NCBI GenBank assembly: GCA_030704615.1
Contig: CM060733.1
Location: 64,418,001-64,482,000 of the forward strand
Origin: Takakia lepidozioides
Lineage: Eukaryota; Streptophyta; Takakiopsida; Takakiales; Takakiaceae
Direction: 5' to 3'
Length of the DNA: 64,000 nt
Below, piece by piece: positions 13,023 through 23,663 of the stretch (position 1 is the stretch's first letter; each line of letters opens with the position of its first letter). A model generated the notes under the pieces. That model was given only the letters and a program-made list of their open reading frames with translations. It ran no database searches and was not told where the DNA came from. Position numbers and translations under genes: made by a program.

Positions 13023-13866
13023 CCGTCCACCAGCAATCGAAAGAATCACTCGGGACGGGAAATCTGGAACCCGAATGGGTTGCATTGTTCCGAAACAACA
13101 CAATTGCGGCCAGTCTTGATGAGCACAACTTGGTTGTCTGACCGTTTTAACTAACAGTACTGGCACTTGTCAGTGCGAACGTTCTGTCTGCACCGAGAAT
13201 ACTGCTGGATCCACCCTCAGGAGAAACTGTCAGGAGATGTTGTTTCGTCGCCGAATCGGCCATCATTGTCATACTTACTGGCTATGGAATCAAACCTCCC
13301 ACCTTCATGCATGTAGCTTGAAACAATACTTTCCACTTCAATGTGCGACTTCCAATCGTCGATGGACTCTGCATGGTGCCTGTGAGCCTTGGTCTGTCGC
13401 TATACTGAACCTCACACTTGCCAACTTCGTGCGGTGTTCGATGGCTCCGAATTCCTACGCTATAGTTTGTTGTCCTCCACAACTTGGGAGAGCCTGGATC
13501 CCAAACAAGGGAGGACTTTGCAGAGTGACTGAAACTTACCTTTGTTCCAAATTCAAGCTCAAACCGGGCACAGTTTATTTGGAAGAAGAAGAAGGAAGGA
13601 TGTTCCTGGACAGGTTGACGAGACCATTGTCGTGCTAGGTAACGACGGAGGTTGCGGAATCGAATGGCACGTACCCCCATCAGACACCATCCTGTACCGA
13701 GCTGTGGGAATGCCCATTCCCTTTCCGAATCAGTCGCTGCCCACACCATCCACAAAGGAGTCCGGAAACCGACAGGCGGCCACTGCCAACAGAGAGGTAT
13801 GCAACGATAATCATTCCCGACCTGGACCGTCAAGACCCTCCATAGCTTCTCGTGTGGACGTATTCT
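13023..13866 (+). pseudogene. Truncated 5' region of the element's transposase gene
   Basis: This matches 42612-43446 of copy 2, which leads into the transposase. A coding-like stretch with KFKLKPGTVYLEEE and a GNDGGCGIEWHV block lies at about 13545-13700, and a further short exon-like piece at about 13797-13865. At 13866 homology stops and the gypsy integrase end begins, so everything coding for the transposase core is gone. Coding status of the first part is uncertain, as no domain is recognisable. Confidence 0.45.
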
Positions 13867-13958
13867 CTTCTTCTGCAACCATAGAACCAAATCTCCCGTC
13901 TTAAATGTTTTTAACTTGTTTTCATCAAACTGTTCCTTCCTCTTCATCTGAATTCTGG

Positions 13959-14855
13959 TCATATTATCAGCTGCATCAGCACGTACTTCTTCCACATGGT
14001 ATAATTCATGTTTCCTGACCTAATGGAATCTTGCAATTCCATTCTCTTTCCCCACTCCATTCTCATGGTAGGTAACAGGAATTCCACTGGAAGTAAGGCT
14101 TCCATATTATAAACTAATTGGAATGGTGTATACTTAGTGGTGACTTTATATGAAGTCATGTATGACCACAAAGCTGTCAACAGCTTTGTATCCCAATCCG
14201 TTCTGTTTGCATTGACTATCTTAGCCAAGATGGTACATAGTATTTTGTTGGTAGCCTCTGCCTGTCCATTACCCTGTGGGTAATATGTTGTACTCTTCCT
14301 ATGCACAATCATGAATTCTTTAGTCAATAATTCAATGGTCTCATTAATGAAGTGACTTCCCTTATCACTGATAAATTCTAAGGGACAGCCAAATCGTGCA
14401 AGTATGTTCTCATACATGAACCTTGTTGTGGACTTGGCTGTGTTGTCCCTCAAAGCTTTAGCTTCCACCCACTTCGTAGTATAATCAGTTGCTGTAATTA
14501 TGTACTTGTTCCGTGTATTCTTGGCTGGTGGGTTAATTGGTCCAACAAAGTCTAGTCCCCATTTCTGAAATGGTTCCGTAGGCATTGTAGGATGCAAGGC
14601 CATCCTTCCAGATCTCTGCAAAGGTCCTAGCCTCTGACATTCATCACAACTTTGACAATACTTGTGTACATCTTTGAATAAAGTAGGCCACCAGTACCCT
14701 GCGAGTAGTATCTTTCTACTGGTAGTCTCTTCTCCAAAATGACCTCCAGCCACTCCTTTATGAACTTCCTCCAAAACTTTATTTACTTCATGGTGGTACA
14801 AGCATCGTTTTAGTACTCCATCAGGTCCTAGCTTATACATTCTGCTTCCTACCAT
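13959..14855 (-). CDS. Gypsy integrase
   Basis: 298 codons. An HHCC zinc-binding domain comes first (H...H in HHEVNKVLEEVHKGVAGGHF, then CQSCDEC). The DDE core follows: the first aspartate is in WGLDFVGPI, the second in FISDKGSHF, and the glutamate in NGQAEATNK. The end of the frame continues into a GDLVLW motif and is then lost at the junction with the neighbouring element. It overlaps the RNase H frame by a few bases, and was probably part of one pol polyprotein before a frameshift. Function: insertion of the retrotransposon cDNA. Confidence 0.9.
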   Translation of the reverse strand: MVGSRMYKLGPDGVLKRCLYHHEVNKVLEEVHKGVAGGHFGEETTSRKILLAGYWWPTLFKDVHKYCQSCDECQRLGPLQRSGRMALHPTMPTEPFQKWGLDFVGPINPPAKNTRNKYIITATDYTTKWVEAKALRDNTAKSTTRFMYENILARFGCPLEFISDKGSHFINETIELLTKEFMIVHRKSTTYYPQGNGQAEATNKILCTILAKIVNANRTDWDTKLLTALWSYMTSYKVTTKYTPFQLVYNMEALLPVEFLLPTMRMEWGKRMELQDSIRSGNMNYTMWKKYVLMQLII

Positions 14856-15202
14856 AGTATAGGTAAAGCTTTGATAGCGATTCTCTTCCTCTGCTCCTTA
14901 CCATAACTAGGTGGGCATTGACCATGAGTAAGGTAGTATCTGATTGGCCACTGCCAATCTAACCATTCATCTGCACTTCCTTGCACCTCCATTACAAATA
15001 AACTCGCATCAGGTAACTGATCGTCCACTCCTGTGGCGGCCTCTCCTGTTGTTAGTCGTGACAAATGATCTGCCACAAGATGCAAACGGCCAGGCTTGTA
15101 AATAACCTCGAACTCAAACTCATGCAAGATTATTAACCACCTCGCTATCCTTCCACTTATCAAAGGTTTGTTCACCAGATATATCAGAGCCTGGTGATCC
15201 AC
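14849..15202 (-). CDS. Gypsy RNase H C-terminal part
   Basis: 117 codons continuing the RT/RNase H frame after a single-base shift near 15190. It begins with the DHQAL block that follows the RNase H core in gypsy pol, then FEFEVIYKPGRLHLVADHLSRL, the usual end of the RNase H domain. The frame runs directly into integrase. In an intact element it would be part of the pol polyprotein. Confidence 0.85.
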   Translation of the reverse strand: MDHQALIYLVNKPLISGRIARWLIILHEFEFEVIYKPGRLHLVADHLSRLTTGEAATGVDDQLPDASLFVMEVQGSADEWLDWQWPIRYYLTHGQCPPSYGKEQRKRIAIKALPILW

Positions 15203-16407
15203 ATAAACATAAACTTTCTTCCCAATAGGTAATGCCTGAATTTCTTGACTGCATAAATCATTGCTAGTGCTTCTCTATCAGTTGTGCTATAGTTCCTTTC
15301 AGCACTGTTCATCAACCCGCTAGCATAGTACACAGGTGAATCTATATTTCCTGTAACATTCTGGGCTAACACCGCTCCCAACGCTTCTCCTGATGCATCG
15401 CAGTGAACATGAAATACTACATGCCAGTGAGGGTTAATCAGCACAGGTGTAGTTGTTACTGACAGTGTAAGTTCCTCAAACGCATGTTGACATTCAGCTG
15501 TCCAGGCAAACACTGCATCTTTCTTCAGAAGCTTGCTCAATGGTGCTGCTATTTGTGCATACATTTTGACAAATCTTCTGTAATAACTGGTTTGCCCAAG
15601 GAATCTCCTTAAACTCTTAACATTCACTGGTGGTGGAGAGGCTTTAATGGACTTTGTCTTCCTGGGATCCACAAGAAGTCCCTTCTTACACACAATGTGT
15701 CCCAGAAGCACCCCTGAGTTCACACAGAAAGTACACTTCTCCGGATTCAAGCCCAGACCTCTCATCCTGCATCTGGCCAGACATAACTCCAATTTATGCA
15801 AGTGCTCATTCTTAGAGCTGTACACACTGAAATCATCCAAGAACACCTGCATGAAATCATCCAGATACTCATGAAAAGATTCACTTATTACTCTCTGAAA
15901 GGTTGCTGGTGCATTACAAAGTCCAAAGGGCATGACTTTGTATGCATAAGCACCCCAGTCTGTGATGAAAGCTGTCTTTCCTTGATCTTCTTCTGCCACT
16001 TGCACTTGATTATAACCACTGAAACCATCCATGAATGAGTACATCTCATGGCCTGCCACAGTGTCCAATACTGCTTCTGTGAATGGCAAAGGGAAAGGAT
16101 CTTTCTTCGTACAAGCATTCAGCTTCTTGTAGTTCACACATACTCTTAGTTTACCATTCTTCTTGGGAACTATAACAATGGGTGACAACCAAGTTGTATA
16201 CTCTATTGGGTATATAAACTTAGCCTCAGCCAACTTCTTGATCTCTTCTCCAACCTTCTGTGCGTAGTTGGGATTCATTCTGTACCTCGCCTGCTTGATT
16301 GGTACTGACCCTGGTTCCAGTTCAATCTTATGCTGACAGACTTCAGGTGGTATCATTTTTAGATCCTCATAGCTCCAAGCAAATACATCTCTGTATTTGA
16401 TGAACAA
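15184..16407 (-). CDS. Gypsy reverse transcriptase and RNase H
   Basis: 407 codons of pol. The N-terminal PIEYTTWLSPIVIVPKKNGKLR and YKKLNACTKKDPFPLP blocks are typical of Ty3/gypsy RT. The MPFGLCNAPATFQR block precedes the catalytic FLDDFSVYS, an FxDD form of YxDD. The thumb/connection region includes RRFLGQTSYYRRF. RNase H follows, with HCDASGEALGAVL and YSTTDREALAMIYAVKKFRHYL. The frame breaks near 15190 and resumes in the next ORF. Role: copying element RNA into cDNA in virus-like particles. Confidence 0.95.
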   Translation of the reverse strand: MFIKYRDVFAWSYEDLKMIPPEVCQHKIELEPGSVPIKQARYRMNPNYAQKVGEEIKKLAEAKFIYPIEYTTWLSPIVIVPKKNGKLRVCVNYKKLNACTKKDPFPLPFTEAVLDTVAGHEMYSFMDGFSGYNQVQVAEEDQGKTAFITDWGAYAYKVMPFGLCNAPATFQRVISESFHEYLDDFMQVFLDDFSVYSSKNEHLHKLELCLARCRMRGLGLNPEKCTFCVNSGVLLGHIVCKKGLLVDPRKTKSIKASPPPVNVKSLRRFLGQTSYYRRFVKMYAQIAAPLSKLLKKDAVFAWTAECQHAFEELTLSVTTTPVLINPHWHVVFHVHCDASGEALGAVLAQNVTGNIDSPVYYASGLMNSAERNYSTTDREALAMIYAVKKFRHYLLGRKFMFMWITRL

Positions 16408-16718
16408 GCTTTTAGCTTCTTCAAAGAATTCGGCTCCAAATCAGCTCCTACTTTCACCATCCTCGGTTCCTCTTTAGTTCCCACATTCACTTCCCTCACC
16501 TGCTCATCAGCTGTGATTGTCCAACCAGTCACCACTTCATCCTGTAAGCTCACAGTGGCTGGTTCCTCTAGGATTTCCATTTCTCTTTCTCTTTCTTCAT
16601 AGAAATGTGATGGGTAACTACTGGTTTCCTCTTCAGTTGGTGTTGCTGTCACTACACCACAGCAGATACCTCTTAAACAACTTAGGCTTCCAGCCGCATC
16701 TCTGCAACTTGCTCCCAC
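16359..16718 (-). pseudogene. Gypsy protease-RT linker, frame-shifted
   Basis: A 119-codon frame joining the protease ORF to the RT ORF. It holds acidic, low-complexity sequence (TPTEEETSSYPSHFYEE, then MEILEEPATVSLQDEVV) and ends with FKKLKACS-like sequence that belongs to the start of the RT frame. It has no domain of its own and probably reflects the linker of a single gag-pol frame broken by single-base indels. Confidence 0.5.
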
Positions 16719-16719
16719 T

Positions 16720-18207
16720 CTAGGTGTGCAGCAAATAGGGTAGCTTCCTGCTCCTCATCCAGTCCTCTTTTCCAGTCATACTCTCTGACTCCTCGAGGTC
16801 TTCTCGTAGCAGGTAATCTACTAGATTCTTTGTGGTAATTTGTATCTCGTGTATCCCATTATGCACGGTTAGTAACTGAGAATTCCAGTCATGGAATACC
16901 CTGGCCTGTTTCAGCCACGGACGTCCCAATAATAAGGAGTAAGCCTCCATGACTTCATCCATCTTCAACACAGTTACTGTGATCATAAAGATCATCTTCT
17001 GTATCTGTATCTTAACTCCTCTTATTAATCCCAATGGCTGTACACTTCTTTGATCTGCCATTGTTACTGTAAATGGGGCTGGTTTCATGTTACGTAGACC
17101 AAGCTTCTTTCTTAATTGGTCTGTCATGATATTTACTCCAGAACCTCCATCTATCAGTACATCAGTTAGTTCTGTGCTTCCAATTCTCAATTGGATTACT
17201 GGCATAGAATCATCAAAGTCCATGACTGTTTCTCGCCCTTCCGCCTTCACATTATAACTGGTCACCTTGCTGTTCAGGTCTGTGTTTCCTGTCTCCTGGG
17301 CAATTTGATTGATTGCTTGATACAGCCTGTGCCTACAATAAGGTGCCATAGCCAATAGCTGTCCAATGGTAATCTCTGCTTTGGTCTGGCATATTACTTC
17401 AGCCAAAGTCTCTTCATTACTTTGCATGCCTGCATCTTCTTTCTTCCTTTCATCCTCACTCACTTCTTCTTCTTCATCAGAATCAGAGGAATCTGCCACA
17501 GGAATATCAGTACTCTTCTGCATTTCCCTTATGGTATCTGCCACTTCCTTGTGCAGTTCCTTCTCATCTTTCCAAGTCTCTTCATCTTCAGGCATATCAC
17601 TGCCATCTTCATTATCATCATCTTCCTCAGCTACTGGAGGTATTAGTTCGGCTTTGCTTCTGGTTACTATCATTGTACTTACTTCTGGTACAACACATGG
17701 CCTAACCATGTGAGCTGCCATCACTGGGCCCTCATTCACAGGAGCTCTCATCTCATTCTGGTGTCTTATCCAGAATGAACAGGCTGCCCTGCGATGTCCT
17801 GGCTGATTACAATAGTAACATAGTTCTTCACCATTGGGTCCTCGCCCTTGGTCTGTTCTTGGATTATTTCTGTAATCCTGATTCCCGGGCTGGTAATTCC
17901 CCCTTGGATTACCCTGATAGTTGCCTCTGGAATTTCCTTGGTAATTTCCTCTTGAATTACCTCTCCCTTCCCTGACATTGTTATAACCACCAGACCTACC
18001 ATAGTGGTCCTGATCATTGTTTCTTCTTGGCTGGGGCTGCACCTGATGCACCCTTACTTGCCTAGGTTCTCTTGCAGCTGTCCTTCTGTTGTAGTAACAA
18101 TTCTCAGTAGAATGGTTATCCATTTTACAGATAGTACAGTGTTTCTCCTTCATGTGGCATTCTGTGGTGGTATGGCCTTCATTCTGGCACTTTGCCACAC
18201 CATACAC
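16720..18207 (-). CDS. Gypsy nucleocapsid zinc knuckles and aspartic protease
   Basis: 495 codons. Near the N-terminus are CKMDNHSTENC-type cysteine-histidine motifs. An RGNYQGN-rich low-complexity stretch and a classical CYYCNQPGHRRAAC zinc knuckle follow. A long acidic region (DDDNEDGSDMPEDEE, SDSDEEEEVSEDE) leads to a retropepsin-like domain with LIDGGSGVNIM, in which the usual DTG/DSG is DGG, and a later SLLLGRPWL block. It continues gag on the 5' side and pol on the 3' side. An opposite-strand frame within it is a shadow. Confidence 0.85.
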   Translation of the reverse strand: MYGVAKCQNEGHTTTECHMKEKHCTICKMDNHSTENCYYNRRTAAREPRQVRVHQVQPQPRRNNDQDHYGRSGGYNNVREGRGNSRGNYQGNSRGNYQGNPRGNYQPGNQDYRNNPRTDQGRGPNGEELCYYCNQPGHRRAACSFWIRHQNEMRAPVNEGPVMAAHMVRPCVVPEVSTMIVTRSKAELIPPVAEEDDDNEDGSDMPEDEETWKDEKELHKEVADTIREMQKSTDIPVADSSDSDEEEEVSEDERKKEDAGMQSNEETLAEVICQTKAEITIGQLLAMAPYCRHRLYQAINQIAQETGNTDLNSKVTSYNVKAEGRETVMDFDDSMPVIQLRIGSTELTDVLIDGGSGVNIMTDQLRKKLGLRNMKPAPFTVTMADQRSVQPLGLIRGVKIQIQKMIFMITVTVLKMDEVMEAYSLLLGRPWLKQARVFHDWNSQLLTVHNGIHEIQITTKNLVDYLLREDLEESESMTGKEDWMRSRKLPYLLHT

Positions 18208-19301
18208 CCTTCCTCCAATGTGTTACAGCCTCTGTGGCATACTTCTTCAAGATTTCTTCCAATCTTTTTTCATAGTTATCCCTCTTCAACTTCTCCTTTC
18301 TCTTACTCTTCTTTTTTAGTTCTTGCTCTTCTTCTTCATCTGACTCATCCTCAGAGTCCTCAACATCCCTTTTCTCTCTCCTGAGCATTCCCAATTGCTC
18401 AATTCTGTTTGCAGTTTCAAATGCCTCCTCCACTGTATTATGGGTAACATATCCACTTTCTTTTGCAACTCTGGTCTTAGTCCACTCACAAACCAAGTCT
18501 TCTGTAAACCGGGTGCTGGTACTGCAAACAGCTTTTTCATCATCAATTCCATCTTTTCCATATACTCCTCAACAGTTTCATGCTTCTTTTGCTTTAACTG
18601 TTGTAAACTTCTATACACTTCATCCTCAATTTTACTTGTCCTGAACCTATTTCGAAATGCTGTATTCAAGCCATTCCAGGTTAGGAAATGATTATCAGGG
18701 AATCTTGCATACCATTCAATTGCTTTCTTGATAAGTGAACAAGGAAACAATCTCATCTTGGCATCATCGCCATTCTCATTGTTCACTATACACATGTGCT
18801 CAAATTGGCTAATGTGTACATCGGGATCCCTTTTTTCTGAATATATTGGAAAGGGTGGTTTTGCCCGTGTTGGTTGTAACGCCATCGTGGCCCCTACCTT
18901 CTGCCCACTGACAGGGGCTGGCACCCTTGCTGGTGCTGGTCCTTCTGGACTTGTTGTTTTTGTGGTGGATCTTCCACCAAGTGGTGGCCCTTGAGCACTC
19001 CTGCTACTGGCCCCACGATATTCACAGTATTCCTAGCTTCAGTTGCACTACTTCCCACACTCCCTGTCCCCCCAGAGCCAGATCCAAGCCGCCCACTTGA
19101 TCCCCCTGAGCCGACACCTTCGTTGGCCTGTGATCCAAGTGCTCCACTTGATCCAGGTCCAACGGGTTGGGATGTCCTGGTTGTAGTCTCAACCTCAGCT
19201 GTTGGGTCTATTTCTTCATACTCTTCCTCTTCCAATTTCTTCTCCCTGTTTTCATCCTCCAAGTTCTGTCCTTGGGTTTCTTCTTCACTCATGTAACTCA
19301 A
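18179..19301 (-). CDS. Gypsy gag (capsid region)
   Basis: Two overlapping frames make up gag. The first (18894-19301) is acidic, then rich in glycine and serine. The second (18316-18924) has the retrotransposon gag pattern: FSEKRDPDVHISQFEHMC-like start, LIKKAIEWYARFP, W.GLNTAFRNRFR, LQQLKQKKHETVEEYMEKM and FVSGLRPELQKKV. A third frame (18179-18496) continues with a KKKSKRKEKLKRDNYEKRLEEIL coiled, basic segment. Frame changes near 18910 and 18490 indicate indels in an ancestral continuous gag. Gag forms the particle in which reverse transcription takes place. Confidence 0.8.
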
Positions 19302-20452
19302 CTACAATGGTGTTGGAGAGTCTGAACTCTCCGTTGGCTCTGCCACCCTCCTCTCCTCCTTCTTCACCTTCCGCTTCAGAAACTGGAGTTCCCGCTTTTG
19401 GTGTTCCATGCCAACTCTTATCAAAGATTTCTGTCAAATCTTTTATCCAGGGATGTACCTCAGATCTTTCACCTCGTGATTGATCTTCTTCCCGTACCAA
19501 TTCCCTTAATCTTTCTTGCAAAGAAACAGAAGGAGTGGCAATCCAACTCTAGTTCTTCCCGGTATGGGTGATGTACTCTTTGATCTTAATGGTGTGAGAG
19601 GTCTAGATGATTCCCCTATGTCTATTCCTCTCTCCCAAGATATGGATAATTAGCTTTCAGATAGCTTTCTCTTTTTGCTGAATATCTCTGGCGTCTAGCT
19701 TCTCTTTCATCACTCATGTCCCATGTCTTTCATTTCTTTTTTAATGTGGCAATAACCAAAACTCTCTTCTATAATATCTCTCGTATATGCCTGGGTTCTT
19801 TCAAGCTTCAATGCACCCTTGGCTATACTTGAAGTCTCCGTTACCATATAACCATATGCAAACACAGTCTAGAAAGCTGTTCTTGGTGTGAGTTTGATCC
19901 ACAAAATATCCTTTGGAATCCAATTCTTTACACAGTACAAGCTCTTCATGCATATGAGTATAAACATTCACTTTTCTTTCCTCCCAGCCTTCAAACTCTA
20001 ACTCGCTTAATGGATAGTAAAGGCTATCACATAAACCAATGTTGGTAACCACCGTGCTCTTCCTCTACAGGCTACCTGATAAATCTTTATCACTCCCTTT
20101 CTCCAGACCCCATTCCGGATCAGCATCATGCACTCTGCTAAGAATATTTTCTTTACAACCGACCGGCAATTCCAAGAACCTTTGAAAGAATTGTTTGGAC
20201 AATCTTTCTTCCTTCGTTCCACAGGGAATTTGATTCACTTCAAATTCTTTAATGGTCCAACCACCATGATCCCACCAGATGCCTGTCACATCTGGTTGTT
20301 CATGACTCAGTTCCCCAGTATGGTCGCCAAATGTCGCGCGGCTTTTACTCACCCATCCCTTCGCTATCCGAGGCAGAAACTCCAAGATAGAAGAGTTGGA
20401 AATCTCTAAGTACTCAGCCCGCTCAGAACAATCAGTCATGACCTACAGCTAG
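19302..20452 (-). mobile_element. Gypsy leader and gag N-terminal region
   Basis: Region between the 5' LTR and the main gag frame. A 78-codon frame at 19285-19521 starts MQERLRELVREEDQSRGERS and leads into gag, so the true gag start may lie upstream of 19301. Matches 1-977 and, inverted, 4306-5343. No standard primer-binding site was recognised just after the LTR. Confidence 0.65.
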
Positions 20453-21299
20453 TGTATCATGGGGGTGTTTCCTATTTGTTTTCCTTTCCGCATTCATGTT
20501 AGCTAGCTACCTTACTATTGATAAATAAGTATTAGTTTGCTTCATCAATCTATCGGATTCCATCAACTCATCCATTCATTCCACAACTTCACTCAGATCT
20601 CTCTACACAGTGTGAGTATGAAGTGTGTATCAGATTAATATCTATCAAGTATCAGGCTGAAGCCATGGTGTCTCTAATCTACTCTACATTACAATTCTAT
20701 AGCTTGCATTCATCAAGTAACAACAGATCGTCACTTCTCCTACTCCGTGCTCTTCATCTTTCCACTCAGAGATGTGCTCTCCCCCCTATTTCCAAGCCCT
20801 GATGCCAGAAGTCCCCCACCCCGAAGTGATCTCCCGCCTCCCCCTTTCAGTCCTTGCTCCTAGTTTTATCTTCCTACCCGTTGTTCTAACCGCTTCCCTC
20901 ACTAACCGTCGTCCGTGAACTAACATGTTCCATTCGCAGGTGTTGTTCCCCACAGTCGTTCCCTGTCCTGCTATCCGTTCCCTATGGTCGTGACAGCTGT
21001 GTGAAACTGTGACCGGCTGTGACCGGCTGTGTCGGGTTGTGACTGGTTGTGCGACTGTGTTTGGCTGTGTTGGGCTGTGACGGGCTGTGTTGGCTGTGAT
21101 GGGCTGTGTCGGGCTGTGCGAAGCTGTGACGGGCTGTGTTGGCTGTGACTGGCTCTGTTGGCTGTGACGGGTTGTGTAACCCCCTTCTAAAGTGCGCTGC
21201 TGTCACCCCTAAGGCTCCTGTTGGTCTCAGTCTGTGCAAAAATTAAGGGTACCCTATAGATCCCGTATAAGTGTCTAAGTCCCAGACAGTCCTCTAACA
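20453..21299 (-). repeat. Gypsy 5' LTR
   Basis: 847 bases, TG...CA, same family as the LTRs at 978-1851 and 3318-4305. Positions about 20995-21180 hold the strand-skewed GGCTGTGA-type tandem units. It ends at 21299 inside a CACTA transposase N-terminal coding region, so the retroelement probably inserted into that gene. With no 3' LTR the target duplication cannot be checked. Confidence 0.85.
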
Positions 21300-21952
21300 C
21301 AACTCGTCCACAAAATGGTCTGAGACACCGTGGGTTGTGCACAGGTTCATCAACAGCATGGTGGCAGCAAGCTTTGTGGATTTGCATCCCTCGTACAGTG
21401 GCACACATGCTTCTTCTAGTGTCATGTGTGCATAATTCAATTCTCCATCTCCACCTCCTTCCACGTCTTCCCCCACGTGAATGCATTCATTTCCTGCGTC
21501 ATCACCATCCCCAGTTGTCGCAGCGCCGTCCCCCTCTTCAGCATCGTCCATGATGTGGAATGCTTCCTGCAACATTCGAGTAATCTCCACCCCTCCGTCC
21601 ATGCCTGGTTCATGTCTTGCGCCCATGACATAGTCCTCGTCTGGCCTGTCTGTATGGCTCCCTCGGCGGTGTGCATTGTCCAATTGTGCCACTCCTCATC
21701 ATCTTCGTCTACAGGTCCATCTCCAATCCACACCCGAAATGCTCAATGTCTTTTGTGGTGAAGGAGATGTGTGCGCACACCATCCTCAGATCTACTTGTA
21801 GTGCCCAAACAACGTTCACATGGGCATGGCATCCTTGAAAGCCCAAGGGCTCGGGCACGTGCCACTTCTCTTTCCCTTAACCTGTCATCTCGGGTGTTCT
21901 GTCTATAGGGGTGATTAATTGGAAGTCCTCTGCATGGGCGAGGGGAACTCAT
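21300..21952 (-). pseudogene. CACTA (En/Spm) transposase N-terminal fragment
   Basis: The frame 21743-21952 has RMPCPCERCLG...VRTHLLHHKRH, the CPC-C...HL pattern of the transposase-associated zinc domain that opens plant CACTA transposases. It continues in another frame (21437-21733) with a FRVWIGDGP-type segment matching the W..HGE region that follows this domain. Further on (21294-21692) comes an acidic stretch and LAATMLLMNLCTTHGVSD, like the start of the TNP2 catalytic part. The gypsy LTR cuts it at 21299, so the catalytic domain is missing. Frame changes mark it as decayed. Identification is by motif recognition only. Confidence 0.6.
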
Positions 21953-23660
21953 TTTTGTTGGGGAGCCTCTTCAATGCTGTTTGTGCACGCCGTTGCAGGG
22001 GGCCGGATTCTCCTTTGCAGAGATTTCTCAATTTGGCTCTGCCACTCCCATTTCACTACCGTCAATTCCCTCCTCCTGCAATCTCAATTTGAAAGGTTCA
22101 GCCACACATCCTTTGGCAGAGAAGACAGTTGACATTTTATACCAACCAGTAGATTCCACAACATGATGAAAAGTTACACTCAACAGCAAACCATTTAAAA
22201 GCCATCACGATGCTTCCCATCATAACTAGAATCTTTTCAACAAGACACTGAGAGAAATGACCAAAATCGACTCAAACAACGACATCCTGGAAAACGACCT
22301 GTCTCTACAGTTCGTGTGTGTGTGAGGAATCGGAGGACGTACGTGGAATTTCAATTTTCACGATTGACGACGTTGTGATCTTGGGCATATGGTTGAATGT
22401 GTATTAAATGTGTGCATTGAAGTGTGAACAACCTGACTACAAGGCCAAAACCTGCGCCACTTGTCTTAGGCCATCTCCAAATCACGTTTCGGCGGACAAT
22501 CCCGTTCCGTTGCCGTGAAATTGCACCGTGGCGGGAAGGGAGTCCATTTGTGTGGCTCTATCGCCATGGCGGGAAGGGGAGCATGTTAAAAATGGAGCAT
22601 CGCCCTGCCACTTCACTCATTTGCTGTTTGCAGCTTCTTCCACCATCTTTCTTACTTAATTCTGATTCTTGCAATGCTGCCCTTGAGACGGCAACTGCAA
22701 GTGACCGGATCCTTTGATCGTTGCATTCAAAGACACTTATGTGTAGCAGATCGCAGACCCCCAAATGCCTGGAGAGAAAGCCAGAGGCAGTCAATGCATG
22801 CACGGTTGTTTTGCACTGGTTGGGACGGAGTGGGGTGTAGAGGAGGCGTGTTGTGCCCGAGTTCGCATGCCTAGCATCCTACAGCCGGCGGCTTTTGCAC
22901 GTTGGGCAGCAGTACCCTCTGCTGTATGATTACCATTTGTGGTACAGACTCACCGGCCTCCCCTGTCCACTTGGGTCTTGGGACAGCGACTTATGGAGTA
23001 TGTAGACAGAGTTGCATGTCGCACAGGTACACCAAAATCTCCCATGTAACATAAACCCATTTCTCATTCATGCTTGCATGTGATCCACGGGGTAATTCCA
23101 TGTTCTCCCAGCTGATGTGGGTTCGCAAATTCTCGGTGTGTAGGTGTGTGTGTGAGGACCTCAACCTGGCATGGTGCGATGGGTGTCGAATGGACCCTTA
23201 TCTGCGATGGGAGAACCACTACAGTTGAGTTTGTTTTTGCTGAATCATTTGGCAGAGCACTGTGTTCACTTCTCACACATCATGCGCATTTTCTCCAAGA
23301 ATGCATGTAAAGCGGAGCCATACACGGCATCATTGCAGTGTGTTTCCTTTGCCTAATTTTGAACGAAAAAAAGTTAACGGATCCATGTCAGTTGTGTGAA
23401 TCACTACATCTAGTTGTCTGGAGGATTGTAAGTGGTTTAGGGTTTAACGTCTCAAAGTCGAAAAGGCCATAGTGTCGGATGCACGACACGTGTTCATATT
23501 TGAAATCAACAACGGCCGGATCTTCACTACAGATCGGGGGGGTGTGTGATCACACTCCCCTCCTTGTCCTTCTTTCCTCCTTTGTATGTCTTGGTCTTCC
23601 TCGCTCGTCTTTGTCTTGGTCATGGTCTATGTCCTCGCTCGTCTTCATCTTTGTCATGGT
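21953..23660. other. Non-coding stretch, nothing recognised
   Basis: 1.7 kb with only short, motif-free open frames. It may include the upstream part of the CACTA element, but I could not identify a CACTA terminal repeat with confidence. Confidence 0.4.
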
Positions 23661-23663
23661 CTA

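Larger units (their letters stand above)
5343..13866. mobile_element. Copy 1 of ParB-methyltransferase element, both ends lost
   Basis: From 5343 to 13866 the sequence runs parallel to 34982-43446 of copy 2, with only scattered substitutions and small indels. Missing relative to copy 2 are the left 2.8 kb (terminal repeat and two paralogous ORFs) and the right 4 kb (transposase and terminal repeat). Both edges abut pieces of the same gypsy family: plus-strand leader on the left, minus-strand integrase end on the right. The methyltransferase gene and the palindrome array are retained. The high similarity to copy 2 implies a recent common source. Confidence 0.85.
13867..21299 (-). mobile_element. 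Ty3/gypsy LTR retrotransposon, 3' end missing
   Basis: Minus-strand element with the order 5' LTR (20453-21299), leader, gag, zinc knuckles, protease, RT, RNase H, integrase. RT before integrase is the Ty3/gypsy order. It stops at 13867 shortly after the integrase core, within a GDLVLW block typical of the post-integrase region, where it meets copy 1 of the ParB-methyltransferase element. The 3' LTR is absent. Several single-base frame breaks separate the ORFs, so this copy is not autonomous. On the other side, the LTR cuts into a CACTA transposase gene. Confidence 0.9.

Noticed and set aside
11503-13166. Many overlapping open frames on both strands with NAAPHFRS, KCGAAFPF and MRRRISV repeats (also 41097-42749 and 34528-35320)
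   Set aside because: They are translations of the palindrome array in its six frames. The same frames appear on both strands because the units are palindromic.
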